Below are positions 52,784 to 63,690 of a DNA stretch of 64,000 nt, piece after piece (position 1 is the first letter of the stretch; the number at the start of each line of letters is the position of its first letter). Location: positions 579,045-643,044 of the forward strand of contig NZ_JAFCJK010000004.1 in assembly GCF_018131005.1 (NCBI RefSeq). The letters are read 5' to 3'. Below the pieces are notes generated by a model that was not told the origin of the DNA, did not search any database, and was given only the letters and a program-made list of their open reading frames with translations. The stretch comes from Bradyrhizobium lablabi. GTDB lineage: Bacteria; Pseudomonadota; Alphaproteobacteria; Rhizobiales; Xanthobacteraceae. A program made the translations under genes and the position numbers.

Positions 52784-53358
52784 CGGCAGCCTACCGTCGC
52801 TATCGTGGGCATCGGTGCGTCACGCTGCGTCCGCGTCGCGACACCGACCGGCGTGTCGTAGAGCCGCAGCATCAGCGCGTAGCGCTCGATGCCGCCGGTC
52901 GGCAGCCAGTTGCCGGCCCGCGAGCGCGAGGCGATGTGGATCTCGAACGTGCCGTCGGAGGCGCGAATGATTTCCTGGCTGGTGAAACCGTAACGCTGCA
53001 GAGAATTCGCGACCAGATGGCCCTTGCGGTCGAACAGCGTCAGCGTCCAGAACCGCGCCGCTGGCGTCACGCCGCTGACCACGACATCGCAGCGTCCGTC
53101 GAGCGCCTTCTTGTTGTCGTCGGTGGTCGCCGTGAACGCGATCCCGTCGCCGGTGCCGACCGGCAGTTCGCCGCTGCGGGCGATGGTGGCGCGCGAATAG
53201 GGGTCGACGTCGGAGGTGCCGCTCCTTGGCCGCGCGGTCCATGCGCCGATCTTCAGAGTGCCGAGGTCGGTGCCGCGCGTCGCGGTCGTATAGGTCAGGC
53301 CGAGCCCGACCGCGGTGGCGATCACGAGCGCCAGCAGGGTGATGAGGATCAGCCGCAC
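52780..53358 (-). CDS. DUF1214 domain protein
   Basis: A 192-residue protein starting at GTG 53358, one base after the stop codon of the penicillin-binding protein gene. A membrane anchor (LILITLLALVIATAVGLGLTYT) leads a beta-rich domain typical of DUF1214 (FWTLTLFDRKGHLVANSLQRYGFTSQEIIR, SRAGNWLPTGGIERYALMLRLYDTP). The position suggests co-transcription of PBP, DUF1214 and DUF1254. Function unknown; it may act at the outer face of the inner membrane. Confidence 0.82.
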   Translation of the reverse strand: MRLILITLLALVIATAVGLGLTYTTATRGTDLGTLKIGAWTARPRSGTSDVDPYSRATIARSGELPVGTGDGIAFTATTDDNKKALDGRCDVVVSGVTPAARFWTLTLFDRKGHLVANSLQRYGFTSQEIIRASDGTFEIHIASRSRAGNWLPTGGIERYALMLRLYDTPVGVATRTQRDAPMPTIATVGCR

Positions 53359-53359
53359 G

Positions 53360-55645
53360 TTAGTTCTTGCGTGGCACAGTAGGTGTCGCGCCGTCCGGCC
53401 CGGCCGCGGCAATATAATTCTCGGGGAAGGCGAGCGCGTTCGACGATTGCGCCTTGTCGGTGTTGGTCGTCTCGTTCAGCGTGGTCTTGCCGGTGGTCTT
53501 CGCCGCTTCGTCGAGCAGCTTCTCGACGCGCACCAGGATATCGGCGCCGCGCTTGGTCAGCACAGGCGGCGGTCCCGGCTTAGTCTCAAGCACTTTCGGC
53601 GCGGCATTCGCCGCGACATTGGCGGCTACCGGCTGCGGCGGCAGCTTCTGGCCCATGCCAATACCAGGAATTTCCCTGACCTCGACGCCCTGATGCGCGG
53701 CAACCATGATGTCGTGCCAGGTTTGCGCCGGCAGCGAGCCGCCGGTCATGCGGTTGGTCGGCGAATAGTCGTCGTTGCCGTACCAGACCGCGCAGGTGAA
53801 GTTGCCGGTGTAGCCGACAAACCAGGCGTCGCGATAGGCATTGGTGGTGCCGGTCTTGCCGGCGGTTGGAATGCTGTCGAGCGCCGCGCGGCGCGCGGTG
53901 CCTTCGCTGACCACATGGCTCATCATGCCGGCCATGTCGGCGGCGACCGAGGCTGGAATCGCCTGGCGTGGCTTCGGGCCGTCGCGGTCCCAGCGCCAGA
54001 CCAGATCGCCCGCGCCGGTGCGCACCTCCAGCACGGCGTGCGGCGTCACCGCGCGCCCCTTGTTCGGGAAAGTCGCGTAGGCCACCGCATGCTCGAGCAC
54101 CGTGACCTCGTCGGAGCCGATCGGCAGTGACGGCGTATCGGGCAGCGGTGCCTTCAGGCCGAAGCGGCGCGCCACCTCGACGATCTTGGCGCGGCCGGCC
54201 TTCGGCCCTTGCTTGCCGCCGAGCGCGATCGATAGTTTCACCGGCACAACGTTGATCGAGCGGGTGATCGCCTGGGTCAGCGTCACCGAGCCGGAATAGG
54301 AGTGACCATAGTTCTGCGGGCACCAGTTGCCGATGCAAACCGGGCCGTCGACCACTTTCGAGTTCGGCGTGAACCCGTTCAGGAGCGCGGTGGTGTAGAC
54401 ATACGGCTTGAACGACGAGCCCGGCTGGCGATAGGCGTCGGTGGCGCGATTGAACTGGCTCGCGCCGTAGTCGCGTCCGCCGACCATGGCGCGGACGCCG
54501 CCGTCGAGATCGGCGACCACGGTCGAGGCCTGGGTCGCGTGATAGTCGCGCCCGAACTGGCGAAGCTGGTTCTCGATCGCTCCCTCGGCCGCGCGCTGCA
54601 CGTTCATGTCGATCGCAGTGCGGACCACGAACACGCGCTCGGTGTAGGATTTCGGGAAGGTGTCGACGAGCTTGCGCATCTCGTCGAAGGCGTAGTCGAG
54701 ATAATAGTTCGGCGAGTTCTCGTCGCGCCGATCGACCGCGAACGCCGGATTGCGGCGGGCGCCGAACACCTGTCCCTCGGTCATGAAGCCGGCATCGACG
54801 AGGTTGTCGAGAACCACGTTGGCGCGGGCGCGGGCGGCGGGGAGGTTGATGTGCGGGGCGTATTTGGTCGGGGCCTTGAACAGGCCGGCGAGCATCGCGG
54901 CCTCCGCGAGGTTTACGTCGCGCGCTGACTTGTTGAAGTAGAAGTGTGCCGCGCCGTCGACGCCGAAGGTGCCGCCGCCCATGTAGGCACGGTCGAGATA
55001 GAGTTTGAGAATTTCGTTCTTGGTCAGTCGGAATTCGAGCCACACCGCCAGGAACGCTTCCTTCACCTTGCGCTCGATCGTGCGCTCATTGTTCAGGAAC
55101 AGGTTCTTGGCGAGCTGCTGGGTGATCGAGGAGCCGCCCTGGCGCACGCCGCCGGCCTGCGCGTTAGTGACGAGTGCGCGCGCCAGCCCCGGAAAGTCGA
55201 TGCCGTAATGATCGTAGAAGCGCCGATCTTCGGTCGCGAGCGTCGCCTTGATCAGATTGTCCGGAAAGTCCTCCAGCGGGATCGAGTCGTTGTGCTTGAT
55301 GCCGCGGCTGCCGATCGGGTTGCCGTAGCGGTCGAGGAACGACACCGCTAGGTCGGATTTCTTCAGCCAGTCCTCGTCGGCTGTCTCGCGGAAGGCGGGG
55401 ATCGCAAGCGTCAGCATCAACACCATGCCGCCGAGGCCGATGGTGGCGGCTTCCGACAGCGGCTCGATGAAGACCCAGCGCTTCCATCGGCCGACATAGA
55501 AGCGGTCCATGAAGGTCGTATAGCGCTCGAAGAGTTCGCGCAGGCCCTTGCCCGACGAGAACAGTGTCGAGTCGATACGCGCATCGAGGTCCAGGAAGAA
55601 ATTCCGAACCTTCTGCTTCCAATGCGGCGGTAGGATCTGGCGCAC
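53360..55645 (-). CDS. Class A penicillin-binding protein (bifunctional PBP1-type)
   Basis: A 761-residue peptidoglycan glycosyltransferase/transpeptidase starting at GTG 55645 (AAGGG upstream). A membrane span lies at about 67-86. The GT51 domain has EDRRFYDHYGIDFPG, GGSSITQQLAKNLFL and the motif RKVKEAFLAVWLE. The transpeptidase has the active serine in GSSFKPY, SRSIN-like SxN and KTGTTNAYRDAWFVGYT. It polymerises glycan strands and crosslinks peptides in wall growth. The C-terminal 120 residues are proline/alanine-rich. Followed immediately by the DUF1214 gene. Confidence 0.94.
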   Translation of the reverse strand: MRQILPPHWKQKVRNFFLDLDARIDSTLFSSGKGLRELFERYTTFMDRFYVGRWKRWVFIEPLSEAATIGLGGMVLMLTLAIPAFRETADEDWLKKSDLAVSFLDRYGNPIGSRGIKHNDSIPLEDFPDNLIKATLATEDRRFYDHYGIDFPGLARALVTNAQAGGVRQGGSSITQQLAKNLFLNNERTIERKVKEAFLAVWLEFRLTKNEILKLYLDRAYMGGGTFGVDGAAHFYFNKSARDVNLAEAAMLAGLFKAPTKYAPHINLPAARARANVVLDNLVDAGFMTEGQVFGARRNPAFAVDRRDENSPNYYLDYAFDEMRKLVDTFPKSYTERVFVVRTAIDMNVQRAAEGAIENQLRQFGRDYHATQASTVVADLDGGVRAMVGGRDYGASQFNRATDAYRQPGSSFKPYVYTTALLNGFTPNSKVVDGPVCIGNWCPQNYGHSYSGSVTLTQAITRSINVVPVKLSIALGGKQGPKAGRAKIVEVARRFGLKAPLPDTPSLPIGSDEVTVLEHAVAYATFPNKGRAVTPHAVLEVRTGAGDLVWRWDRDGPKPRQAIPASVAADMAGMMSHVVSEGTARRAALDSIPTAGKTGTTNAYRDAWFVGYTGNFTCAVWYGNDDYSPTNRMTGGSLPAQTWHDIMVAAHQGVEVREIPGIGMGQKLPPQPVAANVAANAAPKVLETKPGPPPVLTKRGADILVRVEKLLDEAAKTTGKTTLNETTNTDKAQSSNALAFPENYIAAAGPDGATPTVPRKN

Positions 55646-55920
55646 CGGGGCCCTTGGTCAGTTCGACAGCGCTGCAAGCACCCAAATGGGCACCACCCAG
55701 CGTCTTGCTTGAATGTTGCGGCTAACCCAAGGCGCTTTTGCGTCATTGGGCACTCGCTCATTGTTCTATCCGAGCGGCGGCCATAAACCAATGGCGCGGC
55801 TTGTGAATTTATTGACAGGCCTAATGCTGCCCGCGGCCTTTTTCGGCCTCGCAAAACCACCCCCTTGCGCGCGGTCTGGCCAGCCCCCAAGAATGACGGT
55901 ACCGCGAAACCAAGGCCATT

Positions 55921-56436
55921 ATGACCACTCCGCCCAAGCGACCCTCGACGCAGGAGGGATTCTTCTGGAAAACCAAGACGTTGGAAGAAATGTCCAACGT
56001 TGAATGGGAGAGTTTGTGCGACGGCTGCGCGCGCTGCTGCCTGGAGAAGCTCGAGGACGAGGACACGGGCAAGATTTATTTCACCCACATCTCTTGCAAG
56101 CTGCTCGATGCGGGCCTGTGCACTTGCAAGGATTACCGAAACCGCTCCGCCAAGGTTCCGGATTGCGTCCGCCTGACGCCTGAAAATGTCCGTACCCTTA
56201 ACTGGCTGCCTCCGAGCTGCGGCTATCGCCTGGTGGCCGAGGGGCGGGACCTTTACTGGTGGCATCCCCTGATCTCCGGCGATTCGAACACCGTTCACGA
56301 GGCCGGCGTATCCGTGCGCGGTCGGGTGCAGGGCACCGAACTTGACGTCAACGATGCCGATCTCGAAGATCACATTGTGCAGTGGCCCGGGCTGCTGCCC
56401 AAGCGGGCGCGACTCAAGAAGCGGCCCAAGTCCTGA
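55921..56436 (+). CDS. YcgN/UPF0260 cysteine-cluster protein
   Basis: A 171-residue protein with the UPF0260 cysteine set: [33 protein letters not shown] and PDCVRLTP. These cysteines probably bind a metal or an iron-sulfur cluster. It is cytoplasmic with no membrane span, and widespread in Proteobacteria without an established role. AAGGCC is upstream of ATG 55921. It diverges from the PBP gene across a 275-base gap; no other gene is nearby. Confidence 0.9.
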   Translation: MTTPPKRPSTQEGFFWKTKTLEEMSNVEWESLCDGCARCCLEKLEDEDTGKIYFTHISCKLLDAGLCTCKDYRNRSAKVPDCVRLTPENVRTLNWLPPSCGYRLVAEGRDLYWWHPLISGDSNTVHEAGVSVRGRVQGTELDVNDADLEDHIVQWPGLLPKRARLKKRPKS

Positions 56437-56589
56437 CTTCCTCTTCCGAGTCATGTCAACGCGAGGCTCGCGCCCGCGCGATGCACCCATGCGTGCAGCC
56501 GTCTCCCGCAGTAGCGAAATGCTACGTAGATTGGGTGGGAGAGAACGGTTCCATCGCGGGACCGAGGCGCCCAGTAACATTACACTCAC

Positions 56590-58182
56590 ATGAACACATT
56601 CGAACGGCAGAGCCGTTTTCCTGCCGACCCAAAGGCATTGCCTGACGACCTTGCCAAGGACCTGTCCCGCCTCCCGAGCGAAGTGATCGACATCGGCGAC
56701 GCGCCGCCGCTCGCGCCGCCGGCGCCGCTCGCCCCCGAGGAAGTCCGCCCCATCGTGATCAGCCTGATGCTGACGATGTTCCTGGCGGCGCTCGACCAGA
56801 CCATCGTCGCGACCGCGCTGCCGACCATCGGCCGCCAGTTCCACGACGTCACCAATCTGTCCTGGGTCATCACGGCCTATCTCCTGGCGTCCACCGCGGT
56901 TGCGCCGGTGTTCGGCACGCTCAGCGACATCTATGGCCGCCGCGTCATGATCATCACGTCGCTCAGCCTCTTCGTGGTCGGCTCGGTGCTGTGCGCGATC
57001 GCACCCAGCATGACGATGCTGATTCTTGCCCGCGGCCTGCAAGGGCTCGGAGGCGGCGGCATCATGCCCGTGGTTCAGACAGTGATCTCCGACGTGGTGT
57101 CCCCGCGCGAACGCGGCCGGTATCAGGCCTATTTTTCCAGCGTCTGGATGGCCGGCGGCATTCTCGGGCCGGTGATCGGAGGCGTGTTCGCCGAGCATCT
57201 GCACTGGTCGATGATCTTCTGGATCAACCTGCCGCTGGCGGCGGCGGCGCTTGCGCTGCTGTTGCCGAAGATGGGCAAGATCCCGGTGTTCCACCGCAAG
57301 CGCAAGGTCGACTGGCTTGGCGGCATCCTGCTGATGGCCTCTGCTGTCGTGTTGATGCTGGTTCTGACCTGGGGCGGGACCCGCCTTTCCTGGCTGTCGC
57401 CCACGATCACGGCGATGATCGGTGCATCGATCGCGCTCGCTGGCGCCTTCGTCTGGCACGCAAGGCGTGCCGACGAGCCGTTCCTGCCATTGTCGCTGCT
57501 CGGCGGCTCCGTCGTACCGTTTGCGATGGGCGCGGGCGGCAGCGCGCTCGGCGCCATTGTCGGACTGACCGTCCACCTGCCGCTCTATTACGAGGTGGTC
57601 TATCACTTGAGCGCCAGCGAGGCCGGACTTGCGCTGATTCCGCTTGCGGCGATCTCGACCTGCGGCGCGGCGATCGCCGGTCGAACCATGGCGAAAGCCA
57701 AGCACTACAAGCGTGTCGCCATCGTCGGCACTTCGATCGCCGCGATCTGCGGCGTCGCCATGGCCGTGACCACGCTGCCGTTGTGGGGCTTGCTGCTGCT
57801 GATGAGCGTGTTCGCGCTCGGGCTCGGCACCACGTTCCCGGTCAGCGTGGTGTCGCTGCAGAACGCGGTGGCGCGTACGCAGGTCGGCACCGTCACCGGC
57901 GCAATGAACTTCTTCCGCGCGCTGATGGCCTCCTTCACCGTTGCCGCCTTCACCGCGATTCTGTTGATGGCGCTGGGGTCGGACATCTCCCTTGCCGGCG
58001 AGCACCATGGTGCGGGCGCTGGTGCGCTTGGCTCGATTCCGGTCGCCGACATGCTCACCGCCTTCCGCTATGTGTTCGGGGCCGCCGCGGCGCTGCTGAC
58101 CATCGCCGCGATCTGCATGATTGCGATGGAAGAGCGGCCGCTCGCCGGTCCCGCGACGCGGCCGGCAGAAGTGGCGGAGTAG
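56590..58182 (+). CDS. DHA2-family MFS drug/solute exporter
   Basis: A 530-residue, 14-span major facilitator. The cytoplasmic N-terminus (about 50 residues, P-rich) precedes motif D1-like LDQTIVATALPTIGRQFHDVTNLSWVITAYLL, motif A (GTLSDIYGRRVM) and the antiporter motif C region (GGILGPVIGG). It resembles EmrB/QacA-type proton-driven exporters; substrates are not predictable. No adaptor or regulator gene is adjacent. It converges on the cyclase gene after 22 bases. Ribosome-binding site weak. Confidence 0.9.
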   Translation: MNTFERQSRFPADPKALPDDLAKDLSRLPSEVIDIGDAPPLAPPAPLAPEEVRPIVISLMLTMFLAALDQTIVATALPTIGRQFHDVTNLSWVITAYLLASTAVAPVFGTLSDIYGRRVMIITSLSLFVVGSVLCAIAPSMTMLILARGLQGLGGGGIMPVVQTVISDVVSPRERGRYQAYFSSVWMAGGILGPVIGGVFAEHLHWSMIFWINLPLAAAALALLLPKMGKIPVFHRKRKVDWLGGILLMASAVVLMLVLTWGGTRLSWLSPTITAMIGASIALAGAFVWHARRADEPFLPLSLLGGSVVPFAMGAGGSALGAIVGLTVHLPLYYEVVYHLSASEAGLALIPLAAISTCGAAIAGRTMAKAKHYKRVAIVGTSIAAICGVAMAVTTLPLWGLLLLMSVFALGLGTTFPVSVVSLQNAVARTQVGTVTGAMNFFRALMASFTVAAFTAILLMALGSDISLAGEHHGAGAGALGSIPVADMLTAFRYVFGAAAALLTIAAICMIAMEERPLAGPATRPAEVAE

Positions 58183-58204
58183 CGATTGCCGGCCCAACGC
58201 TGGG

Positions 58205-59455
58205 TCAGTCGAGCTGCATGCGGACGCCTTTGGCGCCGTTGAGCAGCCGCCTCAAATGATAGCTCGCGAGCCGATCGTCGGCATGCGTTCCGACCAGCGC
58301 GGCGAAAGCCGGCATGGCGCCGGCGTCGCCCGCCTCGAGCTTGGCAAAGGCGTTTGCATAGTGCGCCCTGGCCGGCGCATCGAACGCCCCGTCCGTGAGA
58401 GGCTCGTGCGCGCGTAGCGGCTCGCTGCGTCCACGCAGCAGGAGATCGCCGATCGGCCGCCCCTTGAATTCCTGCGCCGCGCTCGCGACAGTCTCGCTGA
58501 CACAGATCCGCGTGCCCAGCGCCTTGTTTGCGGCCTCCAGCCTGGCGGCCGTGTTGATCGTGTCACCGTAGGCTGTGTAATCGAAGAAGCGGTTGCCGCC
58601 GAAATTGCCGACCAGCGCGGGACCGGCATGCACGCCGATCCGTGTGATGCCGAAATCAACCCCTTTCTGCTTCCAGCGCTCGCGAAACGCCTCCGCCCAC
58701 TGATCGAGCGCCTGTGCGCAGGCGATCGCGCGGGTCGCGTAGTCGCTCTGGTCGTCAGGCGCATTGAACAGCACCTGGATTGCGTCACCTATCACCTTGG
58801 CCACCGTTCCTTCATGAGCAAAGACGACATCCGTGAGGCCGCTGACATATTCGTTGAGCAGCTCGGCCAGCACCTCCGGAACGGCCGTCTCGAGGAGCGA
58901 GGTGAAGCCCGTAATATCGGTGAAGATCACGGCGATCTCGCGCCAATGCACCTGCATTTCATTGCCATCACTCCCGGCGGCCAGGCGCTTGGCGAGCTCG
59001 GGTGAAAAATAGCGCGACAACGAAGCATGGGCGCGCTCCGCTTCCGCCTGGCGGCGGCGCGCCTCGCGCAAGACCTCGATGTGACGAATGGTTTTCTCGA
59101 TCGTCGCTTCCAGGTCGGCGAAATCGATGGGCTTGGTCAGGAAGTCGAACGCGCCGCGATTCATCGCAGTGCGTATGTTGCTCATGTCGCCGTAGGCCGA
59201 GACGATAATGGTTGACTTCCTGTGCTCTCCCTCCTGCAGTTTCGCCAGCAGCGAGAGGCCATCCATGCGCGGCATGTTGATGTCGGCGACCACAAGATCG
59301 ACTTGGGGATGCTGCTCGATCGACTGGAGCGCCTCAAGACCGTCGCGCGCGAAGACGAAGCTGATAAGCCCGTCGCGAATCCGCTTGCGGAATTTCTGCA
59401 GGACGAGCGCCTCCAGATCGGGTTCGTCATCGACCACGAGGATGGTGGCGCTCAT
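58205..59455 (-). CDS. Receiver-adenylate/guanylate cyclase (class III)
   Basis: A 416-residue protein. An N-terminal receiver (phosphoacceptor D58 in VVADINMPRMDG, DDE at 9-11) is followed by a coiled-coil linker (REARRRQAEAERAHASLSRYF) and a class III cyclase domain with metal aspartates in IFTDITGFTS and VIGDAIQVLF and the AYGDTINTAARLEA region. Phosphorylation of the receiver probably controls cyclase output. It would make cAMP or cGMP; the selectivity residues were not resolved. It overlaps the upstream response regulator gene by 4 bases, so the whole kinase-regulator-cyclase set is one operon. Confidence 0.93.
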   Translation of the reverse strand: MSATILVVDDEPDLEALVLQKFRKRIRDGLISFVFARDGLEALQSIEQHPQVDLVVADINMPRMDGLSLLAKLQEGEHRKSTIIVSAYGDMSNIRTAMNRGAFDFLTKPIDFADLEATIEKTIRHIEVLREARRRQAEAERAHASLSRYFSPELAKRLAAGSDGNEMQVHWREIAVIFTDITGFTSLLETAVPEVLAELLNEYVSGLTDVVFAHEGTVAKVIGDAIQVLFNAPDDQSDYATRAIACAQALDQWAEAFRERWKQKGVDFGITRIGVHAGPALVGNFGGNRFFDYTAYGDTINTAARLEAANKALGTRICVSETVASAAQEFKGRPIGDLLLRGRSEPLRAHEPLTDGAFDAPARAHYANAFAKLEAGDAGAMPAFAALVGTHADDRLASYHLRRLLNGAKGVRMQLD

Positions 59456-59841
59456 GCGGCCTGTTCCAGTCTTGCCTCGATCTCCTGGCGAAGTTGACCG
59501 AAGTCGATGGGCTTGGTCAACAGGCGCTCCGCGCCCCGGTCCAGCGCCGTCTTGCGCGTCTCGGCGTCTCCGTAGGCGGTGATCATGATCACGGGAACGT
59601 CGGGCCGCCGGGCGCGCACCTCGGGCAGCATCTCCAGTCCGCTCATCCCGGGCATGTTGATGTCGGAGAGAATGAGAATCAGCGTCTGTCCACCGGTGTC
59701 GGCAATGCGGGTCAAGGCTTCCGCCGCCGAACCTGCGAAATCCATCGTAAAACGCTGGGCGCGAAGATCGCGGCGAAATTGCTGGCGGAACAAGACCTCC
59801 ATGTCGGGCTCGTCATCCACCACCAGAACCAATACTGTCAC
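59452..59841 (-). CDS. Single-domain response regulator
   Basis: A 129-residue CheY-like receiver starting at GTG 59841 with GGAGG well placed. The acidic pocket is DDEP (9-12), the phosphoacceptor D60 in ILSDINMPGMSG and the conserved lysine in LLTKPIDFGQL. No output domain: it is a relay or sink protein between the kinase encoded upstream and the cyclase encoded downstream, overlapping the latter by 4 bases and ending the kinase gap by 2 bases. Confidence 0.95.
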   Translation of the reverse strand: MTVLVLVVDDEPDMEVLFRQQFRRDLRAQRFTMDFAGSAAEALTRIADTGGQTLILILSDINMPGMSGLEMLPEVRARRPDVPVIMITAYGDAETRKTALDRGAERLLTKPIDFGQLRQEIEARLEQAA

Positions 59842-59843
59842 GA

Positions 59844-62800
59844 CTAACCTCCGGTATTGTCCGAATAGCTTCTGCGCGGCAGCACAATAATGAACTCGGT
59901 GAATTCGCCGGGCTCCGTCTCGACGTCGATCGTGCCGCCGTGTTGTTTCACGATGATGTCGTGGCTCATGGAAAGTCCGAGGCCGGTGCCTTCGCCTGGC
60001 GGCTTGGTCGTGAAGAACGGGTTGAACATCCTCTCCTTCACCTCACGCGGAATACCGATGCCGTTGTCGCGGATGCGGATTTCGACGCGGTCGCCGCGGC
60101 TACGGGTGCTGGCGCTGACCATGGGTTCGAATTCGGGGCCATTTTGGCTGCCGCGCTTGGCGACGGCATAGAAGCCGTTGGAAATCAGGTTCAGCAGCAC
60201 CCGGGAGATCTCCTGCGGGAACAGGTCGACCGTGCCGGCGTCGGGATCGAGCGCGCTCCTGAGGGTCACGTTGAACTGCGGCCTTTCGGCGCGCGCACCG
60301 TGATAGGCGAGGTTGAGGCTCTCCTCTACCAGCGCGTTGACCTCGGTCGGCCGGTGTTCGCCGCCGCCCTCGCGCGAATGCAGGAGCATGTTCTTGACGA
60401 TGGAATCGGCGCGTCTGCCATGCTGCACGATCTTTTGCAGATTGTCCTTCAGGAGCCCGCTCAATTCATCGACCTCGCCGCGAATGTTGTCGGCGAGTGC
60501 CGCTGGTGCAAGCACATCGTTCAGTTCGTCGGTCAGCTCCACAGAAACTGCAGCAAAATTGTTGACGAAGTTGAGCGGGTTCTTGATCTCATGCGCGATG
60601 CCGGCCGTGAGCTGACCAAGGGAGGCAAGCTTCTCGGTCTGGATCAGGCGATTCTGCGCGGCGCGCAGATCGTCGAGGGATTTTGCCAGCTCCCTGGTGC
60701 GAGACTGCACTTCGTCGAACAGGCGGACATTGCCGATCGCAATTACGGCCTGGTCGGCGAAGGTCTGCAGCAGTGCGATCTGCTTGTCGGTGAACGGGTC
60801 CATCTCGTTGCGGCGGAGCACGATCGCACCGACTCGCTCATCGTCGCGCAACAGTGGCACCGATAGCACGGTGCGAATGTCGGCCCCGGAGCGTTCGGTC
60901 AACGCCTTGCTGTCCGGGAATTCGGCGCCTTCCTCCGCCGACGCGTCGCGCAGATGCACCGGCTTGCCGTCGAGGAAGGCGCGTCCGGCGGTCCAGCCGC
61001 GACTAATCGGCCATTTCTCGACATTGATCTCGATCGGACCGTGATGAGCGCGAAAGCGCAGGTCGTCGCCGTCCTTCAGCAGCAGGGCGACATCATAGGC
61101 CTCACAGACCTCACAGGCGGTTTCGACGATCGTTTTGAGGACCGGCTCCACGCTGGTCGGCGAGGAGGCGATGACCTTGAGGATGTTGGCGCTGCCGGTC
61201 TGATGGTTCAGAGCCTCCGTCAACTCGTCCGTGCGCGCGCGGACCTCATTGAAGAGAGCGACGTTCTGGATCGCGATCACCGCCTGATCGGCGAACGTCG
61301 TCACCAGATCGATCTGCTTCTGCGTAAACGCCTCCACGCGCTGGCGCCCGAGCACGATGGTCCCGATCGGCTCGTTTTCGCGCAGCAGCGGCACGGCGAG
61401 CGCCGTGTGCTGGTGAGCGAGCGTGATCGCTTCCCGGAGGGCATATTCGGGGTCGAAGGCAACATCCAGAATTTGCACGGGGCGCCCTTCGATTATGGAG
61501 CGGCCGGTGACGGTGCCGCGATCGACCTTCAGCGGATGATTTTGCAGGAATTCGATATAGGCCTGGCTGTATCCGATCGCGGCGCCTGCGCGGTATTCGT
61601 CGCCGTGCCTGCGCAGGATGAACGCCATCTCCGCGTCGCACAGCCGCGCCGCCGTCGCCACCAGCGTGTCGAGCACCGGCTGAAGATCGAATGTCGAACG
61701 GCTGATGGTCTTCAGCACGTCGCCGACCGCGGTCTGCTGCTGCAGTGCCTCAGTGAGGTCGTTGGTGCGCTGCTGCACCTCATTGAACAGCCGCGCGTTC
61801 TCGATGGCAATCACGGCCTGATCGGCGAACGTCCTGAGAAGGGCGATCTGGCTATCGGCAAGCGCTCCCGGTTCGGCGCGCGAAACACCGATCGTACCGA
61901 TTGCAACGCCTTCGCGCAGCATCGGCACGACGATGATGCTTCGATATCCTCGGGCGCGCGCCATGTCCCTGACGGCGTCGGAGACGTCAGGGTCGGTTTC
62001 GATGTCGGCGCGGAACGCGATCGTCGAGCTCTGCGCGACCCGGCTGTGAATTCCCGAGGAGACGAGAGGGGCGGGAAATGAATTTTCGATCTCCCTGTCG
62101 CCGGCTTCGCTTCCCGCCGTGCTGGCCGCCACATGAAGCATGTCGCCGACAACACGCGTGACAAGCGCGGTTTGGCCGCGGAGCAGCCGCCTCGCACTTT
62201 CGGCGATCGCGTCGAATACGGGCTGCACGTCGGTCGGCGAGCTCGCGATCACGTTGAGAATTTCCGCGGTCGCGGTCTGCCGCTCCAGCGCCTCCCTCGT
62301 GGCGTGGAACAGGCTCACATTCTTGATCGCGATCACGGCCTGGTCGGCGAAGCTCTGCAAGAGTCGCACGTGGTGCTCGGCAAATGTGCCGGTCGCCCGG
62401 CGCGTGGTGACGATGATACCGATGACGTGACCCTCGCTCATCAGCGGGGCGAACAACATGCTGCGATAGCCGCGCGCACGCGCGATGTCCCGCGCGGCCG
62501 GCTCCAGCTCGGTGTCAGGCAGTTGCGTCGCCGCACCATTGGCCACGAGGTCGTAGGGCGGGAATTGAGCGAAGGGCACCGGGAAGCCTGCCTGCAATAC
62601 CCGATCGCCGGCCGGGTCGGTCGGCGTGAAAGCCGCGAGATGGGCGGCGCCGTCGACATAGCGAAGCACTGCCGTGGAAAAGCCGCCTGTCAGCCGGTTT
62701 GCGTTGGCCGCGATGGCGTCGAACACCGGTTGAACGTCGGACGGTGAGGTGGCCATCGCTTTCAGAATGTCGGCGGTGGCGGTCTGCCACTCCAGCGCTT

Positions 62801-63410
62801 CCCGCGTGTCGTCGAACAGCCGAGCGTTCTCGATCGCGATCACGGCCTGATCGGCGAATGTCTGCAGCAGCCTCACGTGGTCCGGGGCAAACGCGCCCGG
62901 CTCGGCGTGGGTGACGCTGATCATGCCGACAGGCGCTCCCCGATTCATCAGCGGTGTGAATAGGACGCTGCGGAAGCCGCGCAGCCTTGCCAGCTCCTTG
63001 TTCAGCTCGGGAACGTCGTCGGCCTCGCAGTCCGGAAACTGAACCGTCTGGCCATTGCGAACCAGGGCAAAGGTCGGAAAGTCCGCGATGTGTCGCGGGA
63101 ATGATGCCCTCAATCCTTCATCGGCAGCAGGGCTGGTCGGCGTGTACGCTACCAGATGAAGCTCGTCACCGATGAATTGCAGCACGGTGGCGGAGAAGGC
63201 GCCGAGCAGGCGCCTGGAGCTGGACGCGATGGCCTCGAATACAGGCCGGGCATCGGAGGGCGAGGCCGCGATGGTGCGCAGGATCGCGGCGCTGGCGGTC
63301 TGGTGATCGCGTGCGAGCGCGAGCTCACTTTGCAGGCGGACGTTCTCGGCGACCGCGGACCGCAGTTGCTGCTCAAGCTCGTCGATCCTGCGCCTCACCT
63401 CGGCGTCCAT
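59844..63410 (-). CDS. Five-GAF-domain soluble sensor histidine kinase
   Basis: A 1188-residue cytoplasmic kinase. A short coiled coil ([26 protein letters not shown]) precedes five tandem GAF domains, each opening with PV(F/L)xxI or PVLDTL ([80 protein letters not shown]) and ending [15 protein letters not shown]. The kinase core has H940 in [13 protein letters not shown] and HATPase motifs [24 protein letters not shown] and [17 protein letters not shown] 63410 is taken over a GTG at 63425. It should phosphorylate the two receivers encoded downstream; ligands are unknown. Confidence 0.92.
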   Translation of the reverse strand: MDAEVRRRIDELEQQLRSAVAENVRLQSELALARDHQTASAAILRTIAASPSDARPVFEAIASSSRRLLGAFSATVLQFIGDELHLVAYTPTSPAADEGLRASFPRHIADFPTFALVRNGQTVQFPDCEADDVPELNKELARLRGFRSVLFTPLMNRGAPVGMISVTHAEPGAFAPDHVRLLQTFADQAVIAIENARLFDDTREALEWQTATADILKAMATSPSDVQPVFDAIAANANRLTGGFSTAVLRYVDGAAHLAAFTPTDPAGDRVLQAGFPVPFAQFPPYDLVANGAATQLPDTELEPAARDIARARGYRSMLFAPLMSEGHVIGIIVTTRRATGTFAEHHVRLLQSFADQAVIAIKNVSLFHATREALERQTATAEILNVIASSPTDVQPVFDAIAESARRLLRGQTALVTRVVGDMLHVAASTAGSEAGDREIENSFPAPLVSSGIHSRVAQSSTIAFRADIETDPDVSDAVRDMARARGYRSIIVVPMLREGVAIGTIGVSRAEPGALADSQIALLRTFADQAVIAIENARLFNEVQQRTNDLTEALQQQTAVGDVLKTISRSTFDLQPVLDTLVATAARLCDAEMAFILRRHGDEYRAGAAIGYSQAYIEFLQNHPLKVDRGTVTGRSIIEGRPVQILDVAFDPEYALREAITLAHQHTALAVPLLRENEPIGTIVLGRQRVEAFTQKQIDLVTTFADQAVIAIQNVALFNEVRARTDELTEALNHQTGSANILKVIASSPTSVEPVLKTIVETACEVCEAYDVALLLKDGDDLRFRAHHGPIEINVEKWPISRGWTAGRAFLDGKPVHLRDASAEEGAEFPDSKALTERSGADIRTVLSVPLLRDDERVGAIVLRRNEMDPFTDKQIALLQTFADQAVIAIGNVRLFDEVQSRTRELAKSLDDLRAAQNRLIQTEKLASLGQLTAGIAHEIKNPLNFVNNFAAVSVELTDELNDVLAPAALADNIRGEVDELSGLLKDNLQKIVQHGRRADSIVKNMLLHSREGGGEHRPTEVNALVEESLNLAYHGARAERPQFNVTLRSALDPDAGTVDLFPQEISRVLLNLISNGFYAVAKRGSQNGPEFEPMVSASTRSRGDRVEIRIRDNGIGIPREVKERMFNPFFTTKPPGEGTGLGLSMSHDIIVKQHGGTIDVETEPGEFTEFIIVLPRRSYSDNTGG

Positions 63411-63690
63411 GTCCTCGTCATTCACAGTCGGGTTCGGCGCCGCGACGCCAGCCGGCGCAAGGAACGGCCGGCGGAAGGACCGGCCAGCCGAGGGTCGCCA
63501 GATTATCACATCTCGCCCGTCGAGGGGACGGTGCCCGGCACGCCGCTTTAATGGCAAAAGTGGGTCTCGGGTCAAGCCCGGAACGATATCACGTTGTTGC
63601 GCACTCTCTCGCACATCTCGCAATCGCGTGTTCGCGTTCTCGCGGCGCGATGCGTCCGAGCTTTGCGTCTCGTTTCGCCCTCATGAGGAA
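63411..63690. other. Upstream region of the GAF kinase operon
   Basis: Contains the promoter area of the operon. Frames here do not look like protein. A partial palindromic repeat adjoins the composite repeat that begins near 63690. Confidence 0.4.

Noticed and set aside
55417..58197. Very long open frame (926 codons) on the minus strand antisense to the MFS and YcgN genes
   Set aside because: It is antisense to two clear genes in GC-rich DNA and consists of low-complexity H, R, D, G and Q-rich sequence typical of a frame shadow.
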